From: JBEEPE01 sp041191265
GTDB taxonomy: Bacteria > Verrucomicrobiota > Verrucomicrobiia > Chthoniobacterales > Chthoniobacteraceae
Assembly (NCBI GenBank): GCA_041191265.1
Contig: JBEEPE010000389.1
Span: 1 to 6,189 of the forward strand
DNA: 6,189 bases
Reading direction: 5' to 3'
A program made the position numbers and the translations under genes. Within the stretch, counting starts at the first letter, position 1. The number at the start of each line of letters is the position of its first letter. Below the pieces are notes generated by a model. It did no database searches. It had not been told where the DNA came from and worked only from the letters and a program-made list of their open reading frames with translations. Shown here one piece after another: positions 1 to 5,830 of this stretch.

Positions 1-2
1 CC

Positions 3-764
3 TCCACCCGAACCCGCGTCTCCTTCGAAGTCGGCGTCCGCGAACTCGGCGGAGATGTCATGTTCCTTTCCGCAACCGACATCCAACTCGGACGCGGCGA
101 ACCCATCCGCGATACCGCCCGAGTCATGGGCCGCATGCTCCACGGCGCCATCATCCGCACCTACGCCCAGCAGGACGTCGTCGATTTCGCCGAGTTCTCC
201 GGAATCCCCACGATCAACGCTCTCACCGACGACGAACACCCCTGCCAAATCCTCGCCGATCTCCAAACCATCCGCGAAAAACTCGGGGGCGTCGAAGGTC
301 GCTCCGTCTGCTTCGTCGGCGACGGTGCCTGCAACGTTCCCCGCTCCTGGATCTGGGCCGCCGCCCGACTCGACTTCGAACTCCGAATCGCCGCCCCGAA
401 AGGCTTCCAGCCCGATGAAGCACTCCTCCAAAGCCTCGGCTCAAGCGCGCGCGTCGTTGTGACCGACGATCTCAAAGCCGCCGTCTCCGGTGCCGACGTG
501 CTGTACACCGATGTGTGGGTGAGCATGGGCAAAGAAGCCGAAGCCGCAGACCGTCTCCGTCTCCTTGCCCCTTTCCAGATTTCCAAGGAAATCGTCGACC
601 TCGCCGCGCCAGATGCGCTCGTCATGCACTGCCTGCCCGCCTACCGCGGCAAGGAGATCACAGAGGACGTGCTCGAAACCCACGCACGCACCATCTTCGA
701 TCAGGCCGAAAACCGCCTCCACGCTCAAAAAGCCATTCTTTCCCTGCTCTCACGCCACGCGTGA
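3..764 (+). CDS. argF: Ornithine carbamoyltransferase, 5'-truncated by window edge
   Basis: This cytoplasmic enzyme transfers the carbamoyl group of carbamoyl phosphate to ornithine, giving citrulline in arginine biosynthesis. The reading frame is open from the first bases, so the gene begins upstream; 253 residues are visible and about 50 are missing compared with the usual 305-310. The first visible residues are STRTR, the carbamoyl-phosphate loop. Then come HPCQ (visible residues 79-82), a GDG turn (106-108), DVWVSMG (170-176, the ornithine-binding SMG loop) and MHCLPAYRG (208-216), followed by the typical FDQAENRLHAQKAIL tail. The SMG loop argues for ornithine rather than acetyl- or succinyl-ornithine as substrate. 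The turn reads GDGACNV where many family members have GDGNNV, keeping one Asn. The ATG at 60 is internal and is not the start. hppA follows 92 bp downstream, probably as a separate unit because a terminator-like hairpin covers the stop. Confidence 0.96.
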   Translation, partial: STRTRVSFEVGVRELGGDVMFLSATDIQLGRGEPIRDTARVMGRMLHGAIIRTYAQQDVVDFAEFSGIPTINALTDDEHPCQILADLQTIREKLGGVEGRSVCFVGDGACNVPRSWIWAAARLDFELRIAAPKGFQPDEALLQSLGSSARVVVTDDLKAAVSGADVLYTDVWVSMGKEAEAADRLRLLAPFQISKEIVDLAAPDALVMHCLPAYRGKEITEDVLETHARTIFDQAENRLHAQKAILSLLSRHA

Positions 765-769
765 TTTTT
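750..769 (+). terminator. Possible intrinsic terminator overlapping the argF stop
   Basis: TCACGC (750-755), a CAC loop and GCGTGA (759-764) form a perfect 6-bp stem, followed directly by TTTTT (765-769). The TGA stop codon of argF (762-764) is the end of the 3' arm. The shape is that of a short Rho-independent terminator. With only six pairs and five T residues it may be weak or leak into hppA. The structure is seen directly; its activity is inferred. Confidence 0.45.
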
Positions 770-856
770 GCTCCACATCCGCCTCCACGAAGTCATCATC
801 AGCGCCCTTTAGCCCTCCCCAGAAAGATTTTCCACCACTAACCCCCCAACCCCACC

Positions 857-2950
857 ATGTCTCAAGACGCCCTCCGCCAACTCCTCGAGGACTCCGGTGT
901 CGCCATCTCCATCGGATGCGCCGCCGTCGGACTCATCATCGCTGTCCTGCTTGTCCGCTCCATCCTCGGAGTAAAAATCGAGGCTGAAAGAATGCGCTCC
1001 ATCGCCGGAGCCATCCAAGAAGGCGCAGCCGCCTACCTCAACCGGCAGCTCGCCTCCATCAGCGTAATCGGCGCCATCATCGCCGGCGTTCTCTTCATGG
1101 CCCGCGACACCGCAACCTCCATCGGCTTTGTCCTCGGAGCCGTTTGCTCGCTCGCTGCCGGATTTATCGGAATGCGCGTCGCCGTTCTCGCAAACGTGCG
1201 CACCGCTCAAAGCGCCACCATCGGGACTCACCCCGCCCTCAAAGCCGCATTCAACGGTGGCGCCGTCACCGGACTCCTCGTCGTCGGTCTCGCCCTTCTC
1301 TCCGTCGGCGCCGTGTTCCTCGGAACCAAGAAAGTCCTCGGCGAAGCTGCCAGCATGGACAACTGCCTCATCGGCGTCGCCCTCGGGGCAAGTCTCATCA
1401 GCGTCTTCGCACGCCTCGGCGGCGGAATCTACACCAAGGCCGCCGACGTCGGAGCAGACCTCGTCGGCAAAATCGAGAGCAACCTCGATGAAGATGATCC
1501 CCGCAATCCCGCGACCATCGCAGACAACGTCGGCGACAACGTCGGCGACTGCGCAGGGATGGCGGCCGACGTGTTCGAGACCTATGCCGTGTCTCTGATC
1601 GGTGCCATTCTCATCGCCACCCTCACCGTCAAAGGCAACCACGCCGCCCTCGTCTACCCCTTCGTCCTTGGCGGAATCTCCATCCTCGGCGCCGTCCTCG
1701 GCATCCTGTACGTCAACGTCGCCGGTGGCAAACCCGCCAGCGCACTCCTCACTGCCGTAACCGTCAGCGGCCTCGTCTCCGCGGGCGTCCTTTACCCGCT
1801 CACCAACAGCCTGTTCGGAGCCGGACTCCAAATCAACGGCGTCGATCACACCGCGTCAGAAATCTACGGATGCGCCCTCATCGGTATTCTCATGACCGGT
1901 ATCGTGGTCGCCATCACCAACTACTACACTTCCACTGAGTACGGTCCCGTCCGCAAAATCGCGAAAGCCTCGGAAACAGGCCACGCCACCAACATCATCG
2001 CTGGACTCGCCATCGGACAACACGCCACCGCGCTCCCCGTCCTGTTCATCGGCGGAGCCATTCTCGCCTCCTACCATTTCGGCCACCTCTACGGCGTCGC
2101 CGTCGCTGTCATGGCGATGCTCTCCATGGCCGGCATCATCATCTCTCTCGACGCATTCGGCCCGATTACGGACAACGCGGGCGGAATCGCCGTCATGAGC
2201 GGATTGCCCAAGGAAGTGCGCGCCATCACCGATGAGCTCGATGCCGTCGGCAACACCATGAAAGCCGTGACGAAGGGCTACGCCATCGCGTCCGCAGGCC
2301 TCGCTGCACTCGTACTCTTCGGTTCCTACGTCGAAGAACTCAAAGCGCACTTACAACACATCGGTAAGTTCTCCGAAGCGGCCATCCAGTTCTCACTCAA
2401 CGATCCAAAAGTCCTCATCGGCCTTTTCATCGGAGGTCTGCTCCCCTTCCTATTCTCCGCCTTCAGCATGGACGCCGTGGGCAAAGCCGCAGGCGCCGTC
2501 GTCACCGAAGTGCGCCGCCAACTCGCTGAACGTCCCGGAATCCTCAAAGGCGAAGACACCCCTGAATACGGACGATGCGTCGACATCGTGACCAAGGCCG
2601 CACTTCGCGAAATGATTCTCCCTGCCCTTTTGCCTGTCGCATTTGTCGTGGCCGTCGCGGCGACGCCGGCGCTCGGACCCACCGTTCTCGGCGGCGTCCT
2701 CGTTGGTACGATTGTCACCGGTCTCTTCGTCGGGATTGCCATGACCTCCTCCGGCGGCGCGTGGGATAATGCCAAGAAGTTCATTGAAGAAGGCAACCAC
2801 GGCGGAAAACACTCCCCCGCTCACGCCGCCTCTGTGACGGGCGACACGGTGGGCGACCCGTACAAGGACACCAGCGGCCCCGCCATCAACCCGATGATTA
2901 AGGTCGTGAACATCGTCGCCATCCTCGTCATCCAAATCTTCTTCAAATAA
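857..2950 (+). CDS. hppA: Membrane-bound K+-independent proton-pumping pyrophosphatase
   Basis: This integral membrane enzyme hydrolyses pyrophosphate to two phosphates and pumps H+ across the membrane. It is full length at 697 residues, within the usual 660-770, with many hydrophobic segments. The substrate site is clear: DVGADLVGK begins at D197, the acidic run DNVGDNVGD spans 223-231, DNAGG begins at D439, GGAWDNAKK includes W636-K641, and TGDTVGDPYKDTSGP includes D663, D667, K670 and D671. In GNTMKAVTKGYA, K469 and T472 occupy the positions that are both Ala in K+-dependent enzymes, so this one should be K+-independent and therefore an H+ pump. One oddity is that the near-invariant GIAEM motif reads GIAVM (V446). 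The ATG at 857 precedes the typical N-terminal helix and IAGAIQEGAAAYLNRQ. No Shine-Dalgarno is visible upstream, and no promoter could be assigned in the 92-bp gap after argF. Confidence 0.97.
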   Translation: MSQDALRQLLEDSGVAISIGCAAVGLIIAVLLVRSILGVKIEAERMRSIAGAIQEGAAAYLNRQLASISVIGAIIAGVLFMARDTATSIGFVLGAVCSLAAGFIGMRVAVLANVRTAQSATIGTHPALKAAFNGGAVTGLLVVGLALLSVGAVFLGTKKVLGEAASMDNCLIGVALGASLISVFARLGGGIYTKAADVGADLVGKIESNLDEDDPRNPATIADNVGDNVGDCAGMAADVFETYAVSLIGAILIATLTVKGNHAALVYPFVLGGISILGAVLGILYVNVAGGKPASALLTAVTVSGLVSAGVLYPLTNSLFGAGLQINGVDHTASEIYGCALIGILMTGIVVAITNYYTSTEYGPVRKIAKASETGHATNIIAGLAIGQHATALPVLFIGGAILASYHFGHLYGVAVAVMAMLSMAGIIISLDAFGPITDNAGGIAVMSGLPKEVRAITDELDAVGNTMKAVTKGYAIASAGLAALVLFGSYVEELKAHLQHIGKFSEAAIQFSLNDPKVLIGLFIGGLLPFLFSAFSMDAVGKAAGAVVTEVRRQLAERPGILKGEDTPEYGRCVDIVTKAALREMILPALLPVAFVVAVAATPALGPTVLGGVLVGTIVTGLFVGIAMTSSGGAWDNAKKFIEEGNHGGKHSPAHAASVTGDTVGDPYKDTSGPAINPMIKVVNIVAILVIQIFFK

Positions 2951-2975
2951 CGAAATCCCGATGACCCTCCATCCC

Positions 2976-3039
2976 TGCATGCCGGAGGCATGCAACCCTG
3001 TAGCCGGTGGTTGAGGAGCGCAAGCGACGACACCACCGG
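2976..3039. repeat. REP-like element of two adjacent inverted repeats
   Basis: The first hairpin is TGCATGCC (2976-2983), loop GGA, GGCATGCA (2987-2994). The second is CCGGTGGT (3004-3011), a 20-nt spacer, ACCACCGG (3032-3039). Both are perfect 8-bp stems and sit 25 bp past the hppA stop in a convergent intergenic region. Read on the minus strand, the element would encode LNHRLQGCMPPAC, a phrase I associate with dispersed extragenic repeats spuriously translated in Verrucomicrobiota/Planctomycetota-type genomes; that link is from memory. Neither hairpin is followed by a T run, so it is not a canonical terminator, though it could stabilise or end transcripts from both sides. The right arm of the second hairpin is also the start of the downstream tandem array. 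Confidence 0.65.
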
Positions 3040-3270
3040 TCCCCAACGCAACCGCACCACCGGTTCCCCACCCGACCGAACCACCGGCTCCCCACCCGGC
3101 CACATCACCGGTCCCCAACGCGACCACACCACCGCATCCCCACCCGGCCACACCACCGCATCCCCTCGCGACCACGCCACCGGTTCCCCACCCGACCACA
3201 CCACCGGCTCCCCACGCAACCGCACCACCGGCTCCCCACCCGGCCGCACCACCGCATCCCCTCGCGATCT
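3031..3270. repeat. Ten-copy 24-bp tandem repeat (minisatellite)
   Basis: Ten units of exactly 24 bp lie head to tail with no spacers, starting at 3031, 3055, 3079, 3103, 3127, 3151, 3175, 3199, 3223 and 3247. Each begins with a form of CACCACCGG or CACCACCGCA, continues with TCCCCAC or a variant, and usually ends CGACCA, CGGCCA or AACCG. The last three bases of unit 10 diverge, and the final base is also the first base of the dprA stop codon on this strand. Units differ by substitutions only, never by indels. The plus strand is very C-rich; GGGTGGGG occurs on the minus strand in units 2, 3, 5, 7 and 9, so the 3' end of a dprA transcript running through would be G-rich. Because 24 is a multiple of three, the array stays open in several frames and creates spurious octapeptide-repeat ORFs. 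Confidence 0.93.
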
Positions 3271-4430
3271 CAATGCAGCCGCACAAATGACTGCCCCGGT
3301 AGCGCTCGAATGCAACGCTTCAGCTCCAACCCAATCAGCGCCGCAGAAATCGCGCGCACCGGTAAGTCCAACCGTTCCACCAAAGAATCAATCGCTGACG
3401 GCTCTTTCGAAAGCGCATCCAAAACCTGGCGCTCCGTATCCGTCAGCACCGCTGACGGCCCCGCCGCCGCTACTTGCAGCTGCGCCACATTCAGAGAACG
3501 CATGCCCCCCTCGCATTGAACCTCACTCGTTCGTCCTTCGTTAGGCAATGGAGCTAGAGGGAGTTGTTCAAGTTCCTCCAAAATATCTTCCACCGTCTGA
3601 ACCAACTTCGCCCCCTGCTGAATCAACCGATTTGCGCCATGGGACGTCGGACGATCTATCGGTCCCGGCACCGCCAGCACCGATCGCCCATACTCTCCCG
3701 CTAAGTTCGCCGTAATCAACGCGCCGCTTTGCAAACCCGCCTCCACCACCAGCAACGCCTGACACCACCCAGCGACAATCCGGTTACGGTACGGAAATGT
3801 CTGTGGATTCGGTGGAAACCGCATTGGAAACTCACTCACCACCGCTCCCGCCCCGCGCACCCGATCCGCCAGCGCCTCGTTCTCCGGTGGATAAAGATCG
3901 GCTAAGCCCGATCCGATCACCGCCACCGTCCGCCCTCCCGCCGCCAGCGCCCCCTGATGCGCCGCCGTATCAATCCCGCGCGCCAACCCACTAATCACCG
4001 TCCACCCCGCACTCGCCAACTGGAAAGCCATCCGTTTCGCCGTCTCCATCCCGTAAACCGTCGTCTTCCGCGATCCCACAATCGCAACCGCGTGGCTGTC
4101 ACCTTCCACCAATGATCCGCTCACAAACATTCCCAACGGTGCATTCGAAACCGTTCGCAAAAGTCGCGGATACACAACATCGCCCTCCGTCAAAAACCAC
4201 GCCCCAAACTCCTCCATTCGCCCCCGCTCCTTCTCCCACTCCCCAGACTCTAACGCCGACGCAATCTCCCGCGCCAAATGCGGCCCCACCCCAACCACCT
4301 GCTCAAGATCCGCAGAATGCGCTCGAAGCACTCCTTCCGCCGAACCAAACGCCTCCAGCAAACGTCGCCCCCGAACCGGCCCCAGCGTCGGTACAAGATG
4401 AAGTGCCAATAGCGCATCGCGTGGTTCCAT
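3270..4430 (-). CDS. dprA: DNA-processing protein DprA/Smf
   Basis: DprA binds incoming single-stranded DNA in the cytoplasm and loads RecA onto it during natural transformation. The 386-residue protein has all three expected parts. Residues 1-65 form an N-terminal SAM/helix-hairpin-helix-like region (VVGVGPHLAREIASAL). Residues about 75-285 form the Rossmann-like DprA core, with AIVGSR (GSR at 119-121), SGLARGIDTAAH (147-158), GSG (173-175), FPYRNRIVAG (212-221), VVEA (228-231), SGALITA (235-241) and VPG (254-256). Residues about 328-386 form the winged-helix DML1-like tail. A variable linker at 286-327 joins the last two. The start is fixed on its upstream side because an in-frame TGA lies one codon before the ATG. 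The gene converges on hppA across the repeat array and diverges from the sigma gene. No other competence gene is visible, so transformability cannot be judged here. Confidence 0.96.
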   Translation of the reverse strand: MEPRDALLALHLVPTLGPVRGRRLLEAFGSAEGVLRAHSADLEQVVGVGPHLAREIASALESGEWEKERGRMEEFGAWFLTEGDVVYPRLLRTVSNAPLGMFVSGSLVEGDSHAVAIVGSRKTTVYGMETAKRMAFQLASAGWTVISGLARGIDTAAHQGALAAGGRTVAVIGSGLADLYPPENEALADRVRGAGAVVSEFPMRFPPNPQTFPYRNRIVAGWCQALLVVEAGLQSGALITANLAGEYGRSVLAVPGPIDRPTSHGANRLIQQGAKLVQTVEDILEELEQLPLAPLPNEGRTSEVQCEGGMRSLNVAQLQVAAAGPSAVLTDTERQVLDALSKEPSAIDSLVERLDLPVRAISAALIGLELKRCIRALPGQSFVRLH

Positions 4431-4457
4431 GGGTCATCAAGATTGATTCACTCGATA

Positions 4458-4479
4458 CATCGCGCTTCTGAACGCGATG
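4458..4479 (-). promoter_or_regulatory. Hairpin in the dprA 5' leader
   Basis: CATCGCG (4458-4464) and CGCGATG (4473-4479) form a perfect 7-bp inverted repeat around an 8-nt loop, 27 bp upstream of the dprA start. A weaker outer pair, TGATT (4444-4448) with AATCA (4488-4492), encloses it. It could be an operator or an mRNA leader structure for dprA. There is no T run to make it a terminator. Its role is inferred from position only, and chance is possible. Confidence 0.3.
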
Positions 4480-4699
4480 GTCGCCCCAATCAGGGAAAAG
4501 CTCACCACCAAACCGCACAGATTCCTCATGGCTCGCTAGCCACCCCACCCCCGCAACCCCCCGTTTTTTTTGAACAATCCGAGCCGCTCGCGGTCAAAGA
4601 CAACGTGATTGCGTCCCAACCTTGCCCGATCCCCTGGTCGCCGAATGAAACGGCCCGCTTCGGCCCCGGCCGTACCTCACCCGCATCGAAAAACCCTTC

Positions 4700-4747
4700 G
4701 GCAGGCGAACACCTTCGCCCGACCGCACGCAACTGTGTTAGCCTGCC
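4700..4747 (+). promoter_or_regulatory. Inverted repeat at the sigma factor translation start
   Basis: GGCAGGC (4700-4706) is matched by its exact reverse complement GCCTGCC (4741-4747), with a 34-nt spacer, ending four bases before the ATG at 4752. If both arms are transcribed, pairing would place a 7-bp GC-rich stem over the ribosome entry zone. As DNA it could be a bipartite operator. No Shine-Dalgarno is visible there. The function is inferred. Confidence 0.3.
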
Positions 4748-4751
4748 AGAC

Positions 4752-5372
4752 ATGACGGTCACGACCGCCCAACCCGATGCCGGCACCAGCCGAAGCGAAG
4801 ACGCCCTGCTGGTCGATCGCGTCAAAACCGGTGACTCCCTCGCATTCGAACGCCTCGTCACCAAACACTCCAACTGGCTGTTCGTTTACGTCTTTAACAT
4901 GACCCTCAACCCCGCCGACACCGAGGATGTCCTCCAAGACATTTGGGCACGCATCCACGTCGCGCTGGATCGGTTTAGGGGACAAAGCGAGTTCGGCACG
5001 TGGCTTCGATCCATCGCCCACAACATGACCCTCAACTTCCTCAAAAAAAGGAAGCTCCGCACGATGGTCAGTTTAGACGAACCCCACGCCGATTCCGATC
5101 AAACCATTCTCGACCGTGTAAGCGCAGGCTCCAGCCCTGACGAGGAAGCCGGCCGAACTGACCTTCGAAAGCGCCTCGACGCCGCTCTCCGAGAGCTCTC
5201 CTCCGAACACCGAGCCGTCGTCACCATGTTCGACATCCAAGGCATGGCGCACGCAGAAATCGCCAGCATCCTCGGCATTTCAGAAGGCACCGTCCGATCG
5301 CGCCTCTTCTACGCCCACCGGCAGCTCCAAGGACTGCTAGGCGACATCCATTCCTCCTACTCAGCAAAATGA
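4752..5372 (+). CDS. RNA polymerase sigma factor, ECF (sigma-70) family
   Basis: This small alternative sigma factor would direct RNA polymerase to a limited set of promoters. From the ATG at 4752 it has 206 residues, normal for ECF sigmas. Region 2 covers about residues 31-103: AFERLVTKHSNWLFVYVFNM, then DTEDVLQDIWARI (residues 57-69, core-binding helix) and FGTWLRSIAHN (81-91, DNA-melting and -10 recognition). An acidic linker follows (105-137). Region 4 covers about 140-196, with the helix-turn-helix around HAEIASILGISEGTVRSRLF (167-186) for -35 recognition. The frame is open upstream to an ATG at 4443, but that 103-residue extension has no sigma features, and 4752 matches the family start. 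The stop overlaps the next start as ATGA, implying translational coupling with the membrane protein. I cannot assign the ECF subgroup or its targets. Confidence 0.93.
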   Translation: MTVTTAQPDAGTSRSEDALLVDRVKTGDSLAFERLVTKHSNWLFVYVFNMTLNPADTEDVLQDIWARIHVALDRFRGQSEFGTWLRSIAHNMTLNFLKKRKLRTMVSLDEPHADSDQTILDRVSAGSSPDEEAGRTDLRKRLDAALRELSSEHRAVVTMFDIQGMAHAEIASILGISEGTVRSRLFYAHRQLQGLLGDIHSSYSAK

Positions 5373-5782
5373 AGCCGTCCGTACCTTCTCACGAACTCCT
5401 TCGCGAACTTCTCCGCGAACGAGCCCAAATCCAGCCGTCCGAGGCTGACATCCAACGCCTTTGCAAAGGCGCCCTCGAACGCGCAGAAGATTTGCGCAAG
5501 CAAAACGCGTTTCGGCGGTTTTGGGACGCCGCCCCTGAACGCACTGGCCCCATTCTTACTCCCCGCTTCGCACTCGCTCTCGCAGCCCTTTTTGTTGTCT
5601 CCATGGGCCTTGCCGTCTTCGCGCGCCTCGCAACTCGTGAAACCCGGCAACCCTCTTCATCAAATCCACCCATTCTTGCAGCGCAACCCAACGCCTCACT
5701 GCGTGCCACAACTCCTGTCGGGTTTCCCTCAACAAAACCAGCCACAGAAGAACCCGTTCAATCACTCCCAGACCGTCAGTAA
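5369..5782 (+). CDS. Single-pass membrane protein, candidate anti-sigma factor
   Basis: I do not recognise a family in this 137-residue protein. It has a charged, probably helical N-terminal part (1-60: HELLRELLRERAQIQPSEADIQRL and on to RFWDAAPER), one clear transmembrane segment at about 65-87 (RFALALAALFVVSMGLAVFARLA), and a Pro/Ser/Thr-rich tail (about 90-137). No zinc-binding HxxxCxxC anti-sigma motif is present. Its ATG overlaps the sigma stop (ATGA), so the two are almost certainly cotranscribed and translationally coupled. By analogy with ECF loci, the cytoplasmic N-terminal part may hold the sigma factor at the membrane until a signal arrives; that role is inferred from position and topology. 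The tail is short for a sensor domain. The gene converges with the TonB-like gene across 48 bp (5783-5830) in which no strong terminator is visible. Confidence 0.8.
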   Translation: MKPSVPSHELLRELLRERAQIQPSEADIQRLCKGALERAEDLRKQNAFRRFWDAAPERTGPILTPRFALALAALFVVSMGLAVFARLATRETRQPSSSNPPILAAQPNASLRATTPVGFPSTKPATEEPVQSLPDRQ

Positions 5783-5830
5783 CCCCAACCAACACGCACC
5801 AAAAACCAAACCCTCATCGGTGTCGTCACC

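Larger units (their letters stand above)
4431..4751. other. Divergent intergenic region, dprA / ECF sigma
   Basis: This 321-bp stretch separates the divergent starts of dprA and the sigma gene and should carry both promoters. I could not assign -35/-10 boxes confidently on either strand. Visible structure includes a 7-bp-stem hairpin near dprA (4458-4479), a 5-bp hairpin (4529-4542), C-rich sequence ending in a T8 run (4564-4571), an inverted repeat ACGGCC/GGCCGT (4650-4655 and 4668-4673) and a 7-bp inverted repeat just before the sigma start (4700-4747). The plus-strand frame of the sigma gene is open back to 4443, but that extension is Pro/Ser-rich and resembles no sigma region, so I treat it as noncoding. 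Confidence 0.7.

Noticed and set aside
809..1849. 346-codon minus-strand ORF antisense to hppA
   Set aside because: Strong C-ending codon bias of hppA leaves the opposite strand free of stops. The product is low-complexity Gly/Asp/Glu-rich with no recognisable fold.
3031..3270. Possible CRISPR array
   Set aside because: The 24-bp units are directly adjacent with no unique spacers, and no cas gene is present.
2450..3315. Minus-strand ORFs (2450-3286 and 2821-3315) rich in GGEPVV-type repeats
   Set aside because: They are the reverse reading of the same array plus the antisense of hppA, which is the real gene there.
2990..3544. Plus-strand ORFs (2990-3544 and 3007-3519) with octapeptide repeats such as TTGSPPDH
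   Set aside because: They exist because the 24-bp unit is a multiple of three and has no stop, and they run on antisense through the conserved end of dprA. No domain or credible start was seen.
4529..4571. Small hairpin followed at a distance by T8, as an intrinsic terminator
   Set aside because: The 5-bp stem is 21 nt away from the T run and there is no upstream plus-strand gene for it to terminate.
4650..4673. ACGGCC/GGCCGT inverted repeat as an operator
   Set aside because: Six GC-rich pairs around a 12-nt loop are easily expected by chance in this base composition, and nothing in its position singles it out.
4443..4751. 103-residue N-terminal extension of the sigma factor
   Set aside because: It is Pro/Ser-rich with no sigma features, and the ATG at 4752 gives a normal-length ECF sigma.
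5819..5830. GGTG/CACC stem followed on the minus strand by T-rich sequence, as a terminator of the TonB-like gene
   Set aside because: The stem has only four pairs and the T-rich stretch is interrupted and offset, so it is too weak to call.
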